9,564 bases of DNA. It comes from Saprospiraceae bacterium (GTDB taxonomy: Bacteria > Bacteroidota > Bacteroidia > Chitinophagales > Saprospiraceae). Within the stretch, counting starts at the first letter, position 1; each line of letters begins with the position of its first letter. Below the pieces are notes generated by a model. It did no database searches and was not told where the DNA came from. It saw only the letters and a list, made by a program, of their open reading frames with translations. Positions 1-6,082 of this stretch are shown here, in pieces. The translations under genes were made by a program, and so were the position numbers. The stretch is from the NCBI GenBank assembly GCA_007125435.1, contig SLDF01000296.1, positions 1-9,564 of the forward strand, read 5' to 3'.

Positions 1-1193
1 GCAAAAGTCTCTTCCTGCACGATCTCAAAGTGGTTCTCTGCCTCCATGATGCATGGCTGGACATAGCAGCCGCTTTCATAGCCTTCTCCAGATAGTACGC
101 CACCCTCTACGACCACCTTAGCGCCTTCTGCTTTGGCCTTTTCGATGGCTTTGGTATACATATCGACAGCATCTTTATCGATCAATGGTCCGACGTGATT
201 ATTGGCATCTAATGGGTTGCCGATTTTGATTTGCTGATAGGCATTAGCCAGCTTTTCTCTGACGGTATCATAGATGCTCTCGTGAATGATCAGTCTCCTG
301 GTAGAGGTGCAGCGCTGACCGGCTGTCCCTACTGCCCCGAATACAGCGCCGATAAGGACGGCATTCAGATCAGCGCTAGGGGTGATGATGATGGCATTAT
401 TGCCGCCAAGCTCGAGTAGTGACTTACCCATACGCTGAGCTACCGTCGAGCCTACTATACGACCCATACGCGTGCTGCCCGTGGCAGAGATCAGTGGTAT
501 GCGCGTGTCCTTAGTCATCATCTCACCGACTTTGTAGTCTCCATTGATGAGGCAACTGATACCCTCAGGCAGGTTGTTTTCGCGTAGTACTTCCTGAAAA
601 ATATTTTGACAAGCCACACCACAAAGGGGCGCTTTTTCTGATGGCTTCCATATACAGACATCTCCGCAGACAAGGGCGATCATGCTATTCCACGACCATA
701 CAGCTACAGGAAAATTAAAAGCAGATATAATACCTACTATGCCCAGTGGATGCCATTGCTCATACATGCGGTGGTTAGGTCTCTCAGAGTGCATGGTCAG
801 ACCATACAATTGCCTCGATAAGCCTACAGCAAAGTCACAGATATCAATCATCTCCTGCACTTCACCCCAGCCTTCCTGGAGGCTCTTTCCCATTTCATAG
901 CTGACTAACTTGCCCAGTGGGTCTTTGTACTTTCTGAGTTTGTCGCCGTATTGTCTGACTATCTCACCGCGCTTAGGAGCCGGGATTGACTTCCAGTACT
1001 TCAATGCTTTCTCTGCTTCTAAGACGACGCTTCCGTAAGCCTCCTCAGTGGTCACAGACACAGTACCTATCACAGCGCCATCTACCGGGGAATAAGACGT
1101 GATGCGATCGCCGGAGTCCATGCTTTTTATACCGGTACTGGTACCCGCATTATGGGCTTTCAGGCCTAGTACACTTAAAAATGATGTATCCAT
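1..1193 (-). CDS. amaB: ALDH7-family aldehyde dehydrogenase (aminoadipate-semialdehyde / piperideine-6-carboxylate dehydrogenase type), C-terminus cut by window edge
   Basis: NAD(P)+-dependent cytosolic dehydrogenase. The ALDH7 family oxidises 2-aminoadipate 6-semialdehyde (in equilibrium with piperideine-6-carboxylate) to 2-aminoadipate in lysine degradation. ATG at 1193-1191; about 397 codons are present and the frame runs off the left edge at EETFA, so roughly 110-120 C-terminal residues are missing from a normal ~510. Visible motifs: FNFPVAVWSWN with catalytic Asn160, the GSTRMG nucleotide-binding turn, SLLELGGNNA with general base Glu261, and GTAGQRCTSTRRL with nucleophile Cys295. The 34-residue Glu-Cys spacing is canonical. 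The ELGGNNAI and FNFPVAVW motifs plus HESIYD after the Cys point to ALDH7 rather than generic ALDHs. The symbol is by analogy with Pseudomonas amaB; other ALDH7 substrates cannot be excluded. It stands alone with its own promoter; no lysine-pathway neighbour is visible. Confidence 0.92.
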   Translation of the reverse strand, partial: MDTSFLSVLGLKAHNAGTSTGIKSMDSGDRITSYSPVDGAVIGTVSVTTEEAYGSVVLEAEKALKYWKSIPAPKRGEIVRQYGDKLRKYKDPLGKLVSYEMGKSLQEGWGEVQEMIDICDFAVGLSRQLYGLTMHSERPNHRMYEQWHPLGIVGIISAFNFPVAVWSWNSMIALVCGDVCIWKPSEKAPLCGVACQNIFQEVLRENNLPEGISCLINGDYKVGEMMTKDTRIPLISATGSTRMGRIVGSTVAQRMGKSLLELGGNNAIIITPSADLNAVLIGAVFGAVGTAGQRCTSTRRLIIHESIYDTVREKLANAYQQIKIGNPLDANNHVGPLIDKDAVDMYTKAIEKAKAEGAKVVVEGGVLSGEGYESGCYVQPCIMEAENHFEIVQEETF

Positions 1194-1227
1194 ATAAACT
1201 AATTTTTTTGTTGGTTAATCAGGGCTG

Positions 1228-1235
1228 CAAAAGTA
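1228..1235 (-). promoter_or_regulatory. Bacteroidota -7 promoter element of the ALDH gene
   Basis: On the minus strand this reads TACTTTTG, an exact match to the Bacteroidota sigma-ABfr -7 consensus TAnnTTTG, followed by CA at the expected transcription start region. It lies 34 bp upstream of the ATG, giving a leader of about 28-30 nt. No good -33 TTTG is visible at the usual distance, so the call rests on the -7 box and its position. Confidence 0.6.
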
Positions 1236-1363
1236 CAATTTTGATTTGGCATTGACCGCATCAGGACAGCTTCGTTTTGAGGTAGGAGTGGGTGGGCGGG
1301 TTGATAAGTTTAATGTATAAGATCTGACTTTACCACTTTTTGAAAGCCATAAAGTTTTGTTTT

Positions 1364-1505
1364 GGTGACGTCGTTTTGCCCAGCTTGGGCATCACCCTCC
1401 ACTTCGTTTCGGGTCGCTACGCTTCGGGGCTCGCTATTCGCTCGGTCCTTCGGACTCACTCGCATGCGCTCTTGACCCACTCCGCATCGCTGATGCAAAG
1501 AGCTC
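1364..1505 (+). repeat. GC-rich dispersed repeat element, long copy
   Basis: A block visibly richer in GC than its surroundings, made of related CGCTTCGGG..TCGCTA-like modules: 1403-1419 and 1420-1437 are imperfect tandem copies, and degenerate CGCTC- modules follow to about 1505. The left end forms a hairpin: GCCCA (1378-1382) pairs with TGGGC (1386-1390), flanked by GGTGA (1364-1368) and TCACC (1392-1396). A second small hairpin, GTCC-TTC-GGAC, lies further right. The core 1385-1418 recurs at 9382-9415 with 2 mismatches in 34. Limits are approximate. Probably a genome-wide intergenic repeat (REP-like); its mobility or function is unknown. Confidence 0.65.
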
Positions 1506-1597
1506 GAAATAAACATCATATGGGAATAATTCTGTAACTACCCCGGAATCATATAACACCAACGAATCCAGAACACCATCTATACACCATGATGCAT

Positions 1598-1822
1598 TCA
1601 TTCTTCTTTGGCTGACCTTCCATTAAAAGTATTTAGAATTTTTTGCTGAATATCAGGAGAGATGAGGCCTCTCGGGATAGCCATACTTTTTTCTTTTAAC
1701 CACCTTTGAAATGTTCGTAAACTAATACCTAAATCATTCGCCATTTGGGTTTTTGTCTTATAGTGTCTAGGGGACGCCATAACTAGATTGTATTTGATAA
1801 TTACTAAAAACTTAGAAGACAT
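1598..1822 (-). CDS. small helix-turn-helix DNA-binding protein
   Basis: 74 residues from the ATG at 1822, or 60 from an internal ATG at 1780 (MASPRHYKTKTQ), which starts closer to the domain; I cannot decide between them. KTKTQMANDLGISLRTFQRWLKEK (about residues 22-45) is a clear helix-turn-helix: the first helix is followed by the turn G-I-S and a recognition helix with R-T-F-Q-R-W. It then runs into PRGLISPDIQQKI, a tail seen in small Bacteroidota HTH proteins of the type ending in a GL(I/L)xPxxQxxI segment. No catalytic or ligand-binding domain is attached, so a small repressor or nucleoid-type regulator is the simplest reading. It is divergent from the lipoprotein cassette, and its 5' side faces a cluster of symmetric half-sites, which fits autoregulation (inference). 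Targets are unknown. Confidence 0.75.
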   Translation of the reverse strand: MSSKFLVIIKYNLVMASPRHYKTKTQMANDLGISLRTFQRWLKEKSMAIPRGLISPDIQQKILNTFNGRSAKEE

Positions 1823-1833
1823 TATGTGTCATA

Positions 1834-1863
1834 TGGTGCTAAACTACGCCATTTGGCGCCAAA
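1834..1863. promoter_or_regulatory. operator-like array: 12-bp palindrome plus helically phased half-sites
   Basis: TTTGGCGCCAAA at 1852-1863 is a perfect palindrome. The half-site TGGCGC (1854-1859) recurs as TGGTGC at 1834-1839, exactly 20 bp away on the same strand. In the opposite orientation CGCCA occurs at 1847-1851 and 1857-1861, exactly 10 bp apart. Spacing of one and two helical turns is what cooperative binding on one DNA face would need. The array lies between the HTH start and the cassette promoter and overlaps the possible HTH promoter. The HTH protein next door is the obvious candidate binder (inference). Confidence 0.45.
1839..1846 (-). promoter_or_regulatory. possible -7 promoter element of the HTH gene
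   Basis: The minus strand reads TAGTTTAG, 7 of 8 to TAnnTTTG, placing transcription start about 10 nt before the ATG at 1822. It sits inside the half-site array described separately, so a protein bound there would block it. If the shorter start at 1780 is used, TAAGTTTT at about 1806-1813 (minus) is an alternative of equal quality. Confidence 0.3.
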
Positions 1864-1919
1864 AAAAAAGTTTTATCAAAATAAAACATAGCTTTAGCAT
1901 CAATTAATTATTGTTTAAC

Positions 1920-1927
1920 TAAATTTG
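1920..1927 (+). promoter_or_regulatory. Bacteroidota -7 promoter element of the lipoprotein cassette
   Basis: TAAATTTG is an exact match to TAnnTTTG. Transcription would begin about 5-7 nt downstream, almost at the ATG at 1934, implying a leaderless or very short-leader mRNA; there is no room for a Shine-Dalgarno. A TTTAG at 1893-1897 is a weak -33 candidate with slightly long spacing. The fit between promoter and ATG supports 1934 as the true start despite the frame disagreement downstream. Confidence 0.6.
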
Positions 1928-1933
1928 CTTACA

Positions 1934-3422
1934 ATGAAAGAAAGAAAGAAAGAAAGAAAGAAAGAATACGGTTTTTTCAAGAAAAAACCAAGTATTAAAA
2001 AGAATTAAATCCTTAAGTTTCTTACTTTTTAGTGCGTTCCTTTTTGCCGCTATATTATCATCATGCAACAAAGATGATAATAAACTAGTAACCCAAAGTA
2101 CTATTAAGATAGGGGAAGAACCTGTAGATGTAACTTTTGCAAAAACGCTAGCTAAAGCTCTGGAAATTGAGGAAGTAAGATCTTTTTTGAGAGAAAATAC
2201 ATTTTATAATAAGCTTGGAGAACCTATAGTGCTTTATGCAGCTGTAATGAATAAGCCTCTAAATGGAGAGACTTTTGAAAGATCGACAAATGGGACTTTT
2301 GCTCAGATTCTTGCTGATGTTGCTGGTTTAACAGAAGATGACATAGACTTTTTCACAACAACGGTTATTGAAGAAGCTCCAATGTTGGCTATTTATGTTA
2401 TATCAGGAGATGAAAAATACGATCCACTAGCATGGGATATTAATATTGAGATTCCAAAAGTTATGGCTAATCCATTCGATGATGAAGATTATCAAACTGC
2501 GTATGACTCAGAATTAAATGAATATCTGATTGATGAGGATTATATTGACGTCGATGGTAACGCATTACTTTTAGTTTATGAAGACACTAGGTATATAGCG
2601 ATAGAAGAAGGTACACTTACTTCATTAGAGGGACTAACAATAGACCACATTATCAATTCTAGAGGTGGTGGAGATCCTTGTCTCCCAGAGGGCATGGAAG
2701 AGTTATGTCAGTCGTTTATGGACGCAATTTCGGATATGTTAAACTCTGATCCTGACTTTTCTGATTTTAACGAAGTAGACAGGTGGATGATGCAAGTTTC
2801 CGAGCTTACTACCCTTTTTGTTGAAACCTGTTGTAATCATAATCCTGATGGTGTATCGGAAAATTGCTTTGATTCTGGAGAAGGCTGTGATAGAGATTCA
2901 AGAGACGAGCGTGAAGAATTTACTCGGGTCCAAATAAATAAGCATAACAGAAGAAGGTTCTGTAGATTTATAAAAACTTGTGAGTTTAGGCTTACACTAA
3001 ATACTGTACGAAATCCAGAAGAACCAACGCCTTTTACCCTAACCAGATTTTACTATGCACCTAGAAAGGCTCTAAAATGGGACGCTATATATACATTTCC
3101 TATTGACGAACGCCCGAGCTTTCCAAGGTGGCTCAGATGTGAATGGGACGATTATAGACTCTACAACATTATTGGTATACACCCTAATGCTGGTGCAGAA
3201 GTAACACTTCCTTTTACTTTTAACCCTGGTGGCTTTAGTCTAGAAATTTTGGATGGTGTTACGGTTACAGGACCTTCATTAAGTTTCGGCTTCACACTTA
3301 CTTTAAAAGCAACTGATAGAGACTTGGGAACAGCATATTGGGAATACTGTGACCCTGCAAATGGTGTAGGTTATATGAGTAACACAGGAAGAGTAAAATT
3401 TTGGTTAAAAGAAATAGAATGA
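1934..3422 (+). CDS. phase-variable cysteine-rich lipoprotein of unknown function (frame currently OFF)
   Basis: The ATG at 1934 is out of frame with the long frame ending at TGA 3420-3422; with one AAAG unit fewer it gives a 494-residue protein. The fused N-terminus has a Lys/Arg-rich n-region from the repeat (MKERKKERKN), a hydrophobic core (SLSFLLFSAFLFAAIL) and lipobox LSSC with lipidated Cys43 (codon 2064-2066), followed by NKDD, as in Bacteroidota surface lipoproteins. The mature part starts with a segment resembling other Bacteroidota lipoproteins (FAKTLAKALEIEEVRSFL), then an acidic middle region with ten further cysteines in pairs or clusters (including TCCNHN and RFCRFIKTC), suggesting disulfides, and a beta-rich C-terminus. 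I do not recognise the family. Without the repeat start, the first usual initiator is TTG at 2187 (411 residues), which lacks the signal peptide and so is unlikely to be the true start. The gene is AT-richer than the flanking metabolic genes, consistent with transfer. Confidence 0.8.
1937..1966 (+). repeat. AAAG tetranucleotide microsatellite, 7.5 units, directly after the start codon
   Basis: Seven perfect AAAG units plus AA immediately follow ATG 1934-1936. A repeat unit not divisible by three inside a reading frame changes the downstream frame with every unit gained or lost. Of the three frames reached from this ATG, only one leads into the lipoprotein: the present count ends at TAA 2006-2008 after 24 codons, one more unit would end at TAA 1996-1998 (present numbering), and one fewer (or two more) reads through to 3422. 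Confidence 0.95.
1970..1989 (+). repeat. perfect inverted repeat just downstream of the AAAG tract
   Basis: GGTTTTTT (1970-1977), loop CAAG (1978-1981), AAAAAACC (1982-1989): an 8-bp perfect stem beginning 3 nt after the microsatellite. It falls in the coding sequence of the signal-peptide n-region. It is AT-rich and has no following T-run, so it is not a standard terminator; in RNA it could affect early translation. Its T6 and A6 runs are themselves prone to slippage or sequencing indels. Confidence 0.6.
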
Positions 3423-4171
3423 AAGTAGTTTGCAATTTATTTGTTTTTATGACATGCTGGGTATTCAATATGAATGCCCAGCATGTTCCAAAAAATGAAC
3501 CCTTACAGCGTCATATCATCGCAGCAGGCGCGGGGAAGTTTTTTTGGTATGAAGGATGGAATACATATTTATCCTATACCTACAAATTCCATAAAAATAT
3601 TGGGATATGCGGAGGACTGGACGTCCGGTTTAACAATCAGGCAAGCAGCTTTAATCATCTAGCTTTTTCAGCTTTACCAAACCTTCCGATGTCAGTCAGC
3701 TTTGTTGATCATTATGTCTATCCATCGTCGTTCATTGATAATCCGCCCGATCTTAGTTACGCTAACGTAAATTATATAGGAAGAAGCGGTATAGATAATT
3801 CATATATGCCATTTATAGGACTACAGTTTGAAAAGAACATTTTTAAAAAGGTAGTGCTGTCATTTCAGACATCAATTGCATTAGAATACCTTAGTAGGGT
3901 ATATGTTAAAGATTTAGCATATCCTGTTGGGGTCATTCTTGAAGATGGCAGGTCAGTGCCTACAGTACTGTCACAACAAAGGTATATTCGAGAGTGGAAA
4001 GACTTATTTTGGAACAACGAGCTAAGGGTTGGATACAATATCTTCAACTCAACATATATCAATTTCAGGTATGTGTTATACACATATAATTCCATTAACG
4101 AACCAACAAATACAGGATGGGGAACAGGAACCATGTCGATAGCTTTAGGGCTATCCACATATATACGATAG
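3419..4171 (+). CDS. outer-membrane beta-barrel-like protein, 250 aa
   Basis: ATG at 3419 overlaps the lipoprotein stop as ATGA, the classic arrangement for translational coupling. A TTG at 3401 in the same frame would only add a charged stretch before the signal peptide, so I prefer 3419. Residues 1-21 form a signal peptide (MKVVCNLFVFMTCWVFNMNAQ, cleavage near NAQ). The rest is rich in aromatics and alternating hydrophobic strands (YLSYTYKFHKNIGICGGLDVR, YINFRYVLYTYN, GTMSIALGLSTYIR), consistent with a small 8-10-strand outer-membrane barrel. The last residue is Arg rather than the frequent Phe/Tyr. No enzyme motif is seen. Its position makes it a likely partner or anchor of the lipoprotein (inference). 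Confidence 0.75.
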   Translation: MKVVCNLFVFMTCWVFNMNAQHVPKNEPLQRHIIAAGAGKFFWYEGWNTYLSYTYKFHKNIGICGGLDVRFNNQASSFNHLAFSALPNLPMSVSFVDHYVYPSSFIDNPPDLSYANVNYIGRSGIDNSYMPFIGLQFEKNIFKKVVLSFQTSIALEYLSRVYVKDLAYPVGVILEDGRSVPTVLSQQRYIREWKDLFWNNELRVGYNIFNSTYINFRYVLYTYNSINEPTNTGWGTGTMSIALGLSTYIR

Positions 4172-4827
4172 TATTATTTTTATTGATGATATCTATAACA
4201 GGATGGAGTCAGATCCATCCTTATTGGGGTATTCAGTCGGGATATTCACACCAAAATTTTAGCAATGTCGGAGGTCTGCCTGTAGATGTTTTTGCTGGTA
4301 CAAAAATTAGGAATAAGTTCTCAATAGAATTAGGTTTTATGCTTTTGACAGCTAAAGGGAATAACCTTATTGAGACGGATAGGAGGAGGCCATATATTAT
4401 ATCCCATCCTGATTTTCCACCTAATTTCATTTTTGGAGGAAGGTTTCAGGGTAGCAGTGGGTCTGTAAAAACTGACCAAGCCAATCAATTTTCATCCTTC
4501 TTAAAGATAGGATATGATTTTCAAGTATCTAAAAATCAGACGATCTCACTAATGGGAGGTCTACATGTGACCAGAGTTAGAATGAATATTATCTATGAAA
4601 TAGTAGCGGCAGATTTATCCGTACCTTATATTCAGCCGGAGGCTGAGTTTGCCCTTATACCCATTCCATTGTATCACAATTTTTTAGCCTATTCCTTTAG
4701 AGTGAACGTGCCTTATAGTTATAGAGTAAACGATAAGCTCTCCCTTCGTCTAGACCCTTATTATGCACATATGAGGGGTTGGCGAGGATTTTGGGGGGTT
4801 CATACAGGTATAGTTGTTGATATGTAA
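4117..4827 (+). CDS. second outer-membrane beta-barrel-like protein, 236 aa
   Basis: Signal peptide in residues 14-32 (hydrophobic IYTIVLFLLMISITGWSQ, cleavage near WSQ), then IHPYWGIQSGYSHQNF, a typical first barrel strand, and repeating aromatic strands to a terminal GVHTGIVVDM. ATG 4117 starts inside the preceding gene, a 55-bp overlap. The next in-frame starts (TTG 4183, ATG 4186) would destroy the signal peptide, so the long overlap is probably real. Together with the previous gene it forms a barrel pair behind the lipoprotein; the two are not obvious duplicates of one another. The gene stops 26 bp before the convergent MFS gene. Function unknown; a porin-like or adhesin-export role would be a guess. 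Confidence 0.7.
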   Translation: MGNRNHVDSFRAIHIYTIVLFLLMISITGWSQIHPYWGIQSGYSHQNFSNVGGLPVDVFAGTKIRNKFSIELGFMLLTAKGNNLIETDRRRPYIISHPDFPPNFIFGGRFQGSSGSVKTDQANQFSSFLKIGYDFQVSKNQTISLMGGLHVTRVRMNIIYEIVAADLSVPYIQPEAEFALIPIPLYHNFLAYSFRVNVPYSYRVNDKLSLRLDPYYAHMRGWRGFWGVHTGIVVDM

Positions 4828-4853
4828 TCTGATTTTGACCATAATAGCCTCAC

Positions 4854-6071
4854 CTACGCCTTCTGATAGACAATCCCCATCTTAGACACTACGATATACA
4901 GAGCTATGCTGCATACGATAGCCAGTCCACTCAGAATCCACCAAAGGACATCGTAGCCGAAGCGATCAATGACGGATGTACCCAGTAGCGGCGCCAGAAT
5001 AAACGCCGTAGAATAAGCTACGGTGTACAAGCCCATATAAGAGCCTCTGTTAGCCTCTACTGAGCGCTCAACAGCAAGGGTGGCCATATACGGCATGGCC
5101 AGTATCTCAGATAGGCTCAAGATGATCATAGATATGACTAAAATATGCCACCCGGAGAATAATGCCAACAGACTAAATGATATGGTAAGACAAATGGTAC
5201 CTATTGATATCAGCTTTGCCAGCTTATACCTGGTGCCTATCTTATATACTAAAACCATCTCTACAGCAAAGACAATCAATCCGTTCAGCGCTATGAGGCC
5301 ACCTATCTGTCGCTCCCCGAGTGTATAGACATCGGCATAATACAGGGGCAAGGTCATAAATAATTGAAAAAACATCGTCGCATAAAGACACGTGCCAACA
5401 ACAAATGCCAAATACAGCAGATCCCGATATGGAGACTTTACTTGATGACTGGGATCCGTCTTTCTTTTAGTAAGTGACCGATTGCCTTCTTTATTTCTAA
5501 AGTAAAAATAAAAGACCAGCCCTGCCAAAATGCAGGTCAGACCATCTCCAAGAAACAAATACTTATAGGAGACCGCAGCTAAAATACCACCCAAAGCAGG
5601 ACCTATCGAAAACCCCAGATTTACTGCCATCCGGTTCAATGAAAAGGACCTGGTCAAATTACCGGGTTTGGCATAGTGGGCTATCGAACTTGCATTGGCA
5701 GGTCTAAGGCTTTCTGCTATCATACTCACCAAAAATACCGCTAGCATCAAAGCATAATAACCATCGATAAAGGCTATGCATATAAAAACTACACCGCTGA
5801 CTAGAAGACTCAAAAATTGAATATAAAAATGCCCAAAGCTATCGGTCAGTTTTCCTCCTAATAGACCACCACACAAGGCGCCTACACCGTAGACACTTAG
5901 GATATATCCGGCTTCCTTCACTTCATATCCCAGAGCAGTAGTCAAATATACACTCAAGAAAGGTAAGACCATAGAGCCAGATCTGTTGATCAGTATGACC
6001 AAAGCCAACATCCAGGATGGGCCACTGAGCCCGCCATAAGCTTCTTTATATAAATTGATCAGGCTCTTCAT
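4854..6071 (-). CDS. MFS transporter, DHA1-like (drug:H+ antiporter type)
   Basis: 405 residues with about 12 hydrophobic segments, the normal size of a 12-TM major facilitator in the inner membrane. After TM2 there is a motif A-like loop, GGKLTDSFGH (about 72-81), with the conserved Asp but a Ser in place of the usual Arg. TM5 carries NLGFSIGPALGG (about 151-162), the motif C pattern typical of the antiporter (export) branch. A hydrophilic central loop of RNKEGNRSLTKRKTDPSHQ joins the two halves. The start is 11 bp after the stop of the upstream hydrolase gene, so they are very likely cotranscribed. Export of a small molecule or antibiotic is the family norm; with a peptidase and a hydrolase upstream, movement of a degradation product is possible but unproven. 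Confidence 0.88.
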   Translation of the reverse strand: MKSLINLYKEAYGGLSGPSWMLALVILINRSGSMVLPFLSVYLTTALGYEVKEAGYILSVYGVGALCGGLLGGKLTDSFGHFYIQFLSLLVSGVVFICIAFIDGYYALMLAVFLVSMIAESLRPANASSIAHYAKPGNLTRSFSLNRMAVNLGFSIGPALGGILAAVSYKYLFLGDGLTCILAGLVFYFYFRNKEGNRSLTKRKTDPSHQVKSPYRDLLYLAFVVGTCLYATMFFQLFMTLPLYYADVYTLGERQIGGLIALNGLIVFAVEMVLVYKIGTRYKLAKLISIGTICLTISFSLLALFSGWHILVISMIILSLSEILAMPYMATLAVERSVEANRGSYMGLYTVAYSTAFILAPLLGTSVIDRFGYDVLWWILSGLAIVCSIALYIVVSKMGIVYQKA

Positions 6072-6082
6072 GCATAATTATA

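Larger units (their letters stand above)
1194..1597. other. 404-bp intergenic region without a convincing gene
   Basis: It contains the ALDH promoter (left end), then a GC-rich hairpin-forming repeat block at about 1364-1505, then featureless sequence up to the HTH gene stop at 1598. Short open frames on both strands cover the repeat block, but their translations are low-complexity Arg/Ser/Glu-rich strings that simply follow the repeat, so I do not call them genes. No tRNA or other RNA gene was recognised. Confidence 0.6.

Noticed and set aside
1364..1505. CRISPR array or integron attC site in the GC-rich block
   Set aside because: Modules are imperfect, differ in length and have no unique spacers; no adjacent cas gene, integrase or R'/R'' box pair was seen.
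1310..1537. Overlapping short open frames on both strands (65-69 codons) in the GC-rich repeat
   Set aside because: Their translations are only the repeat read as protein, Arg/Ser/Glu-rich with no domain, and both strands are open at once. Explained better as a dispersed repeat.
2187..3422. Taking TTG 2187 as the genuine start of the lipoprotein gene
   Set aside because: The frame stays open upstream to 1938 and encodes a complete signal peptide and lipobox; a TTG start would drop both and has no support such as a ribosome site.
4828..4853. Bidirectional terminator between the convergent operons
   Set aside because: The 26-bp gap has no inverted repeat with a T-run on either strand.
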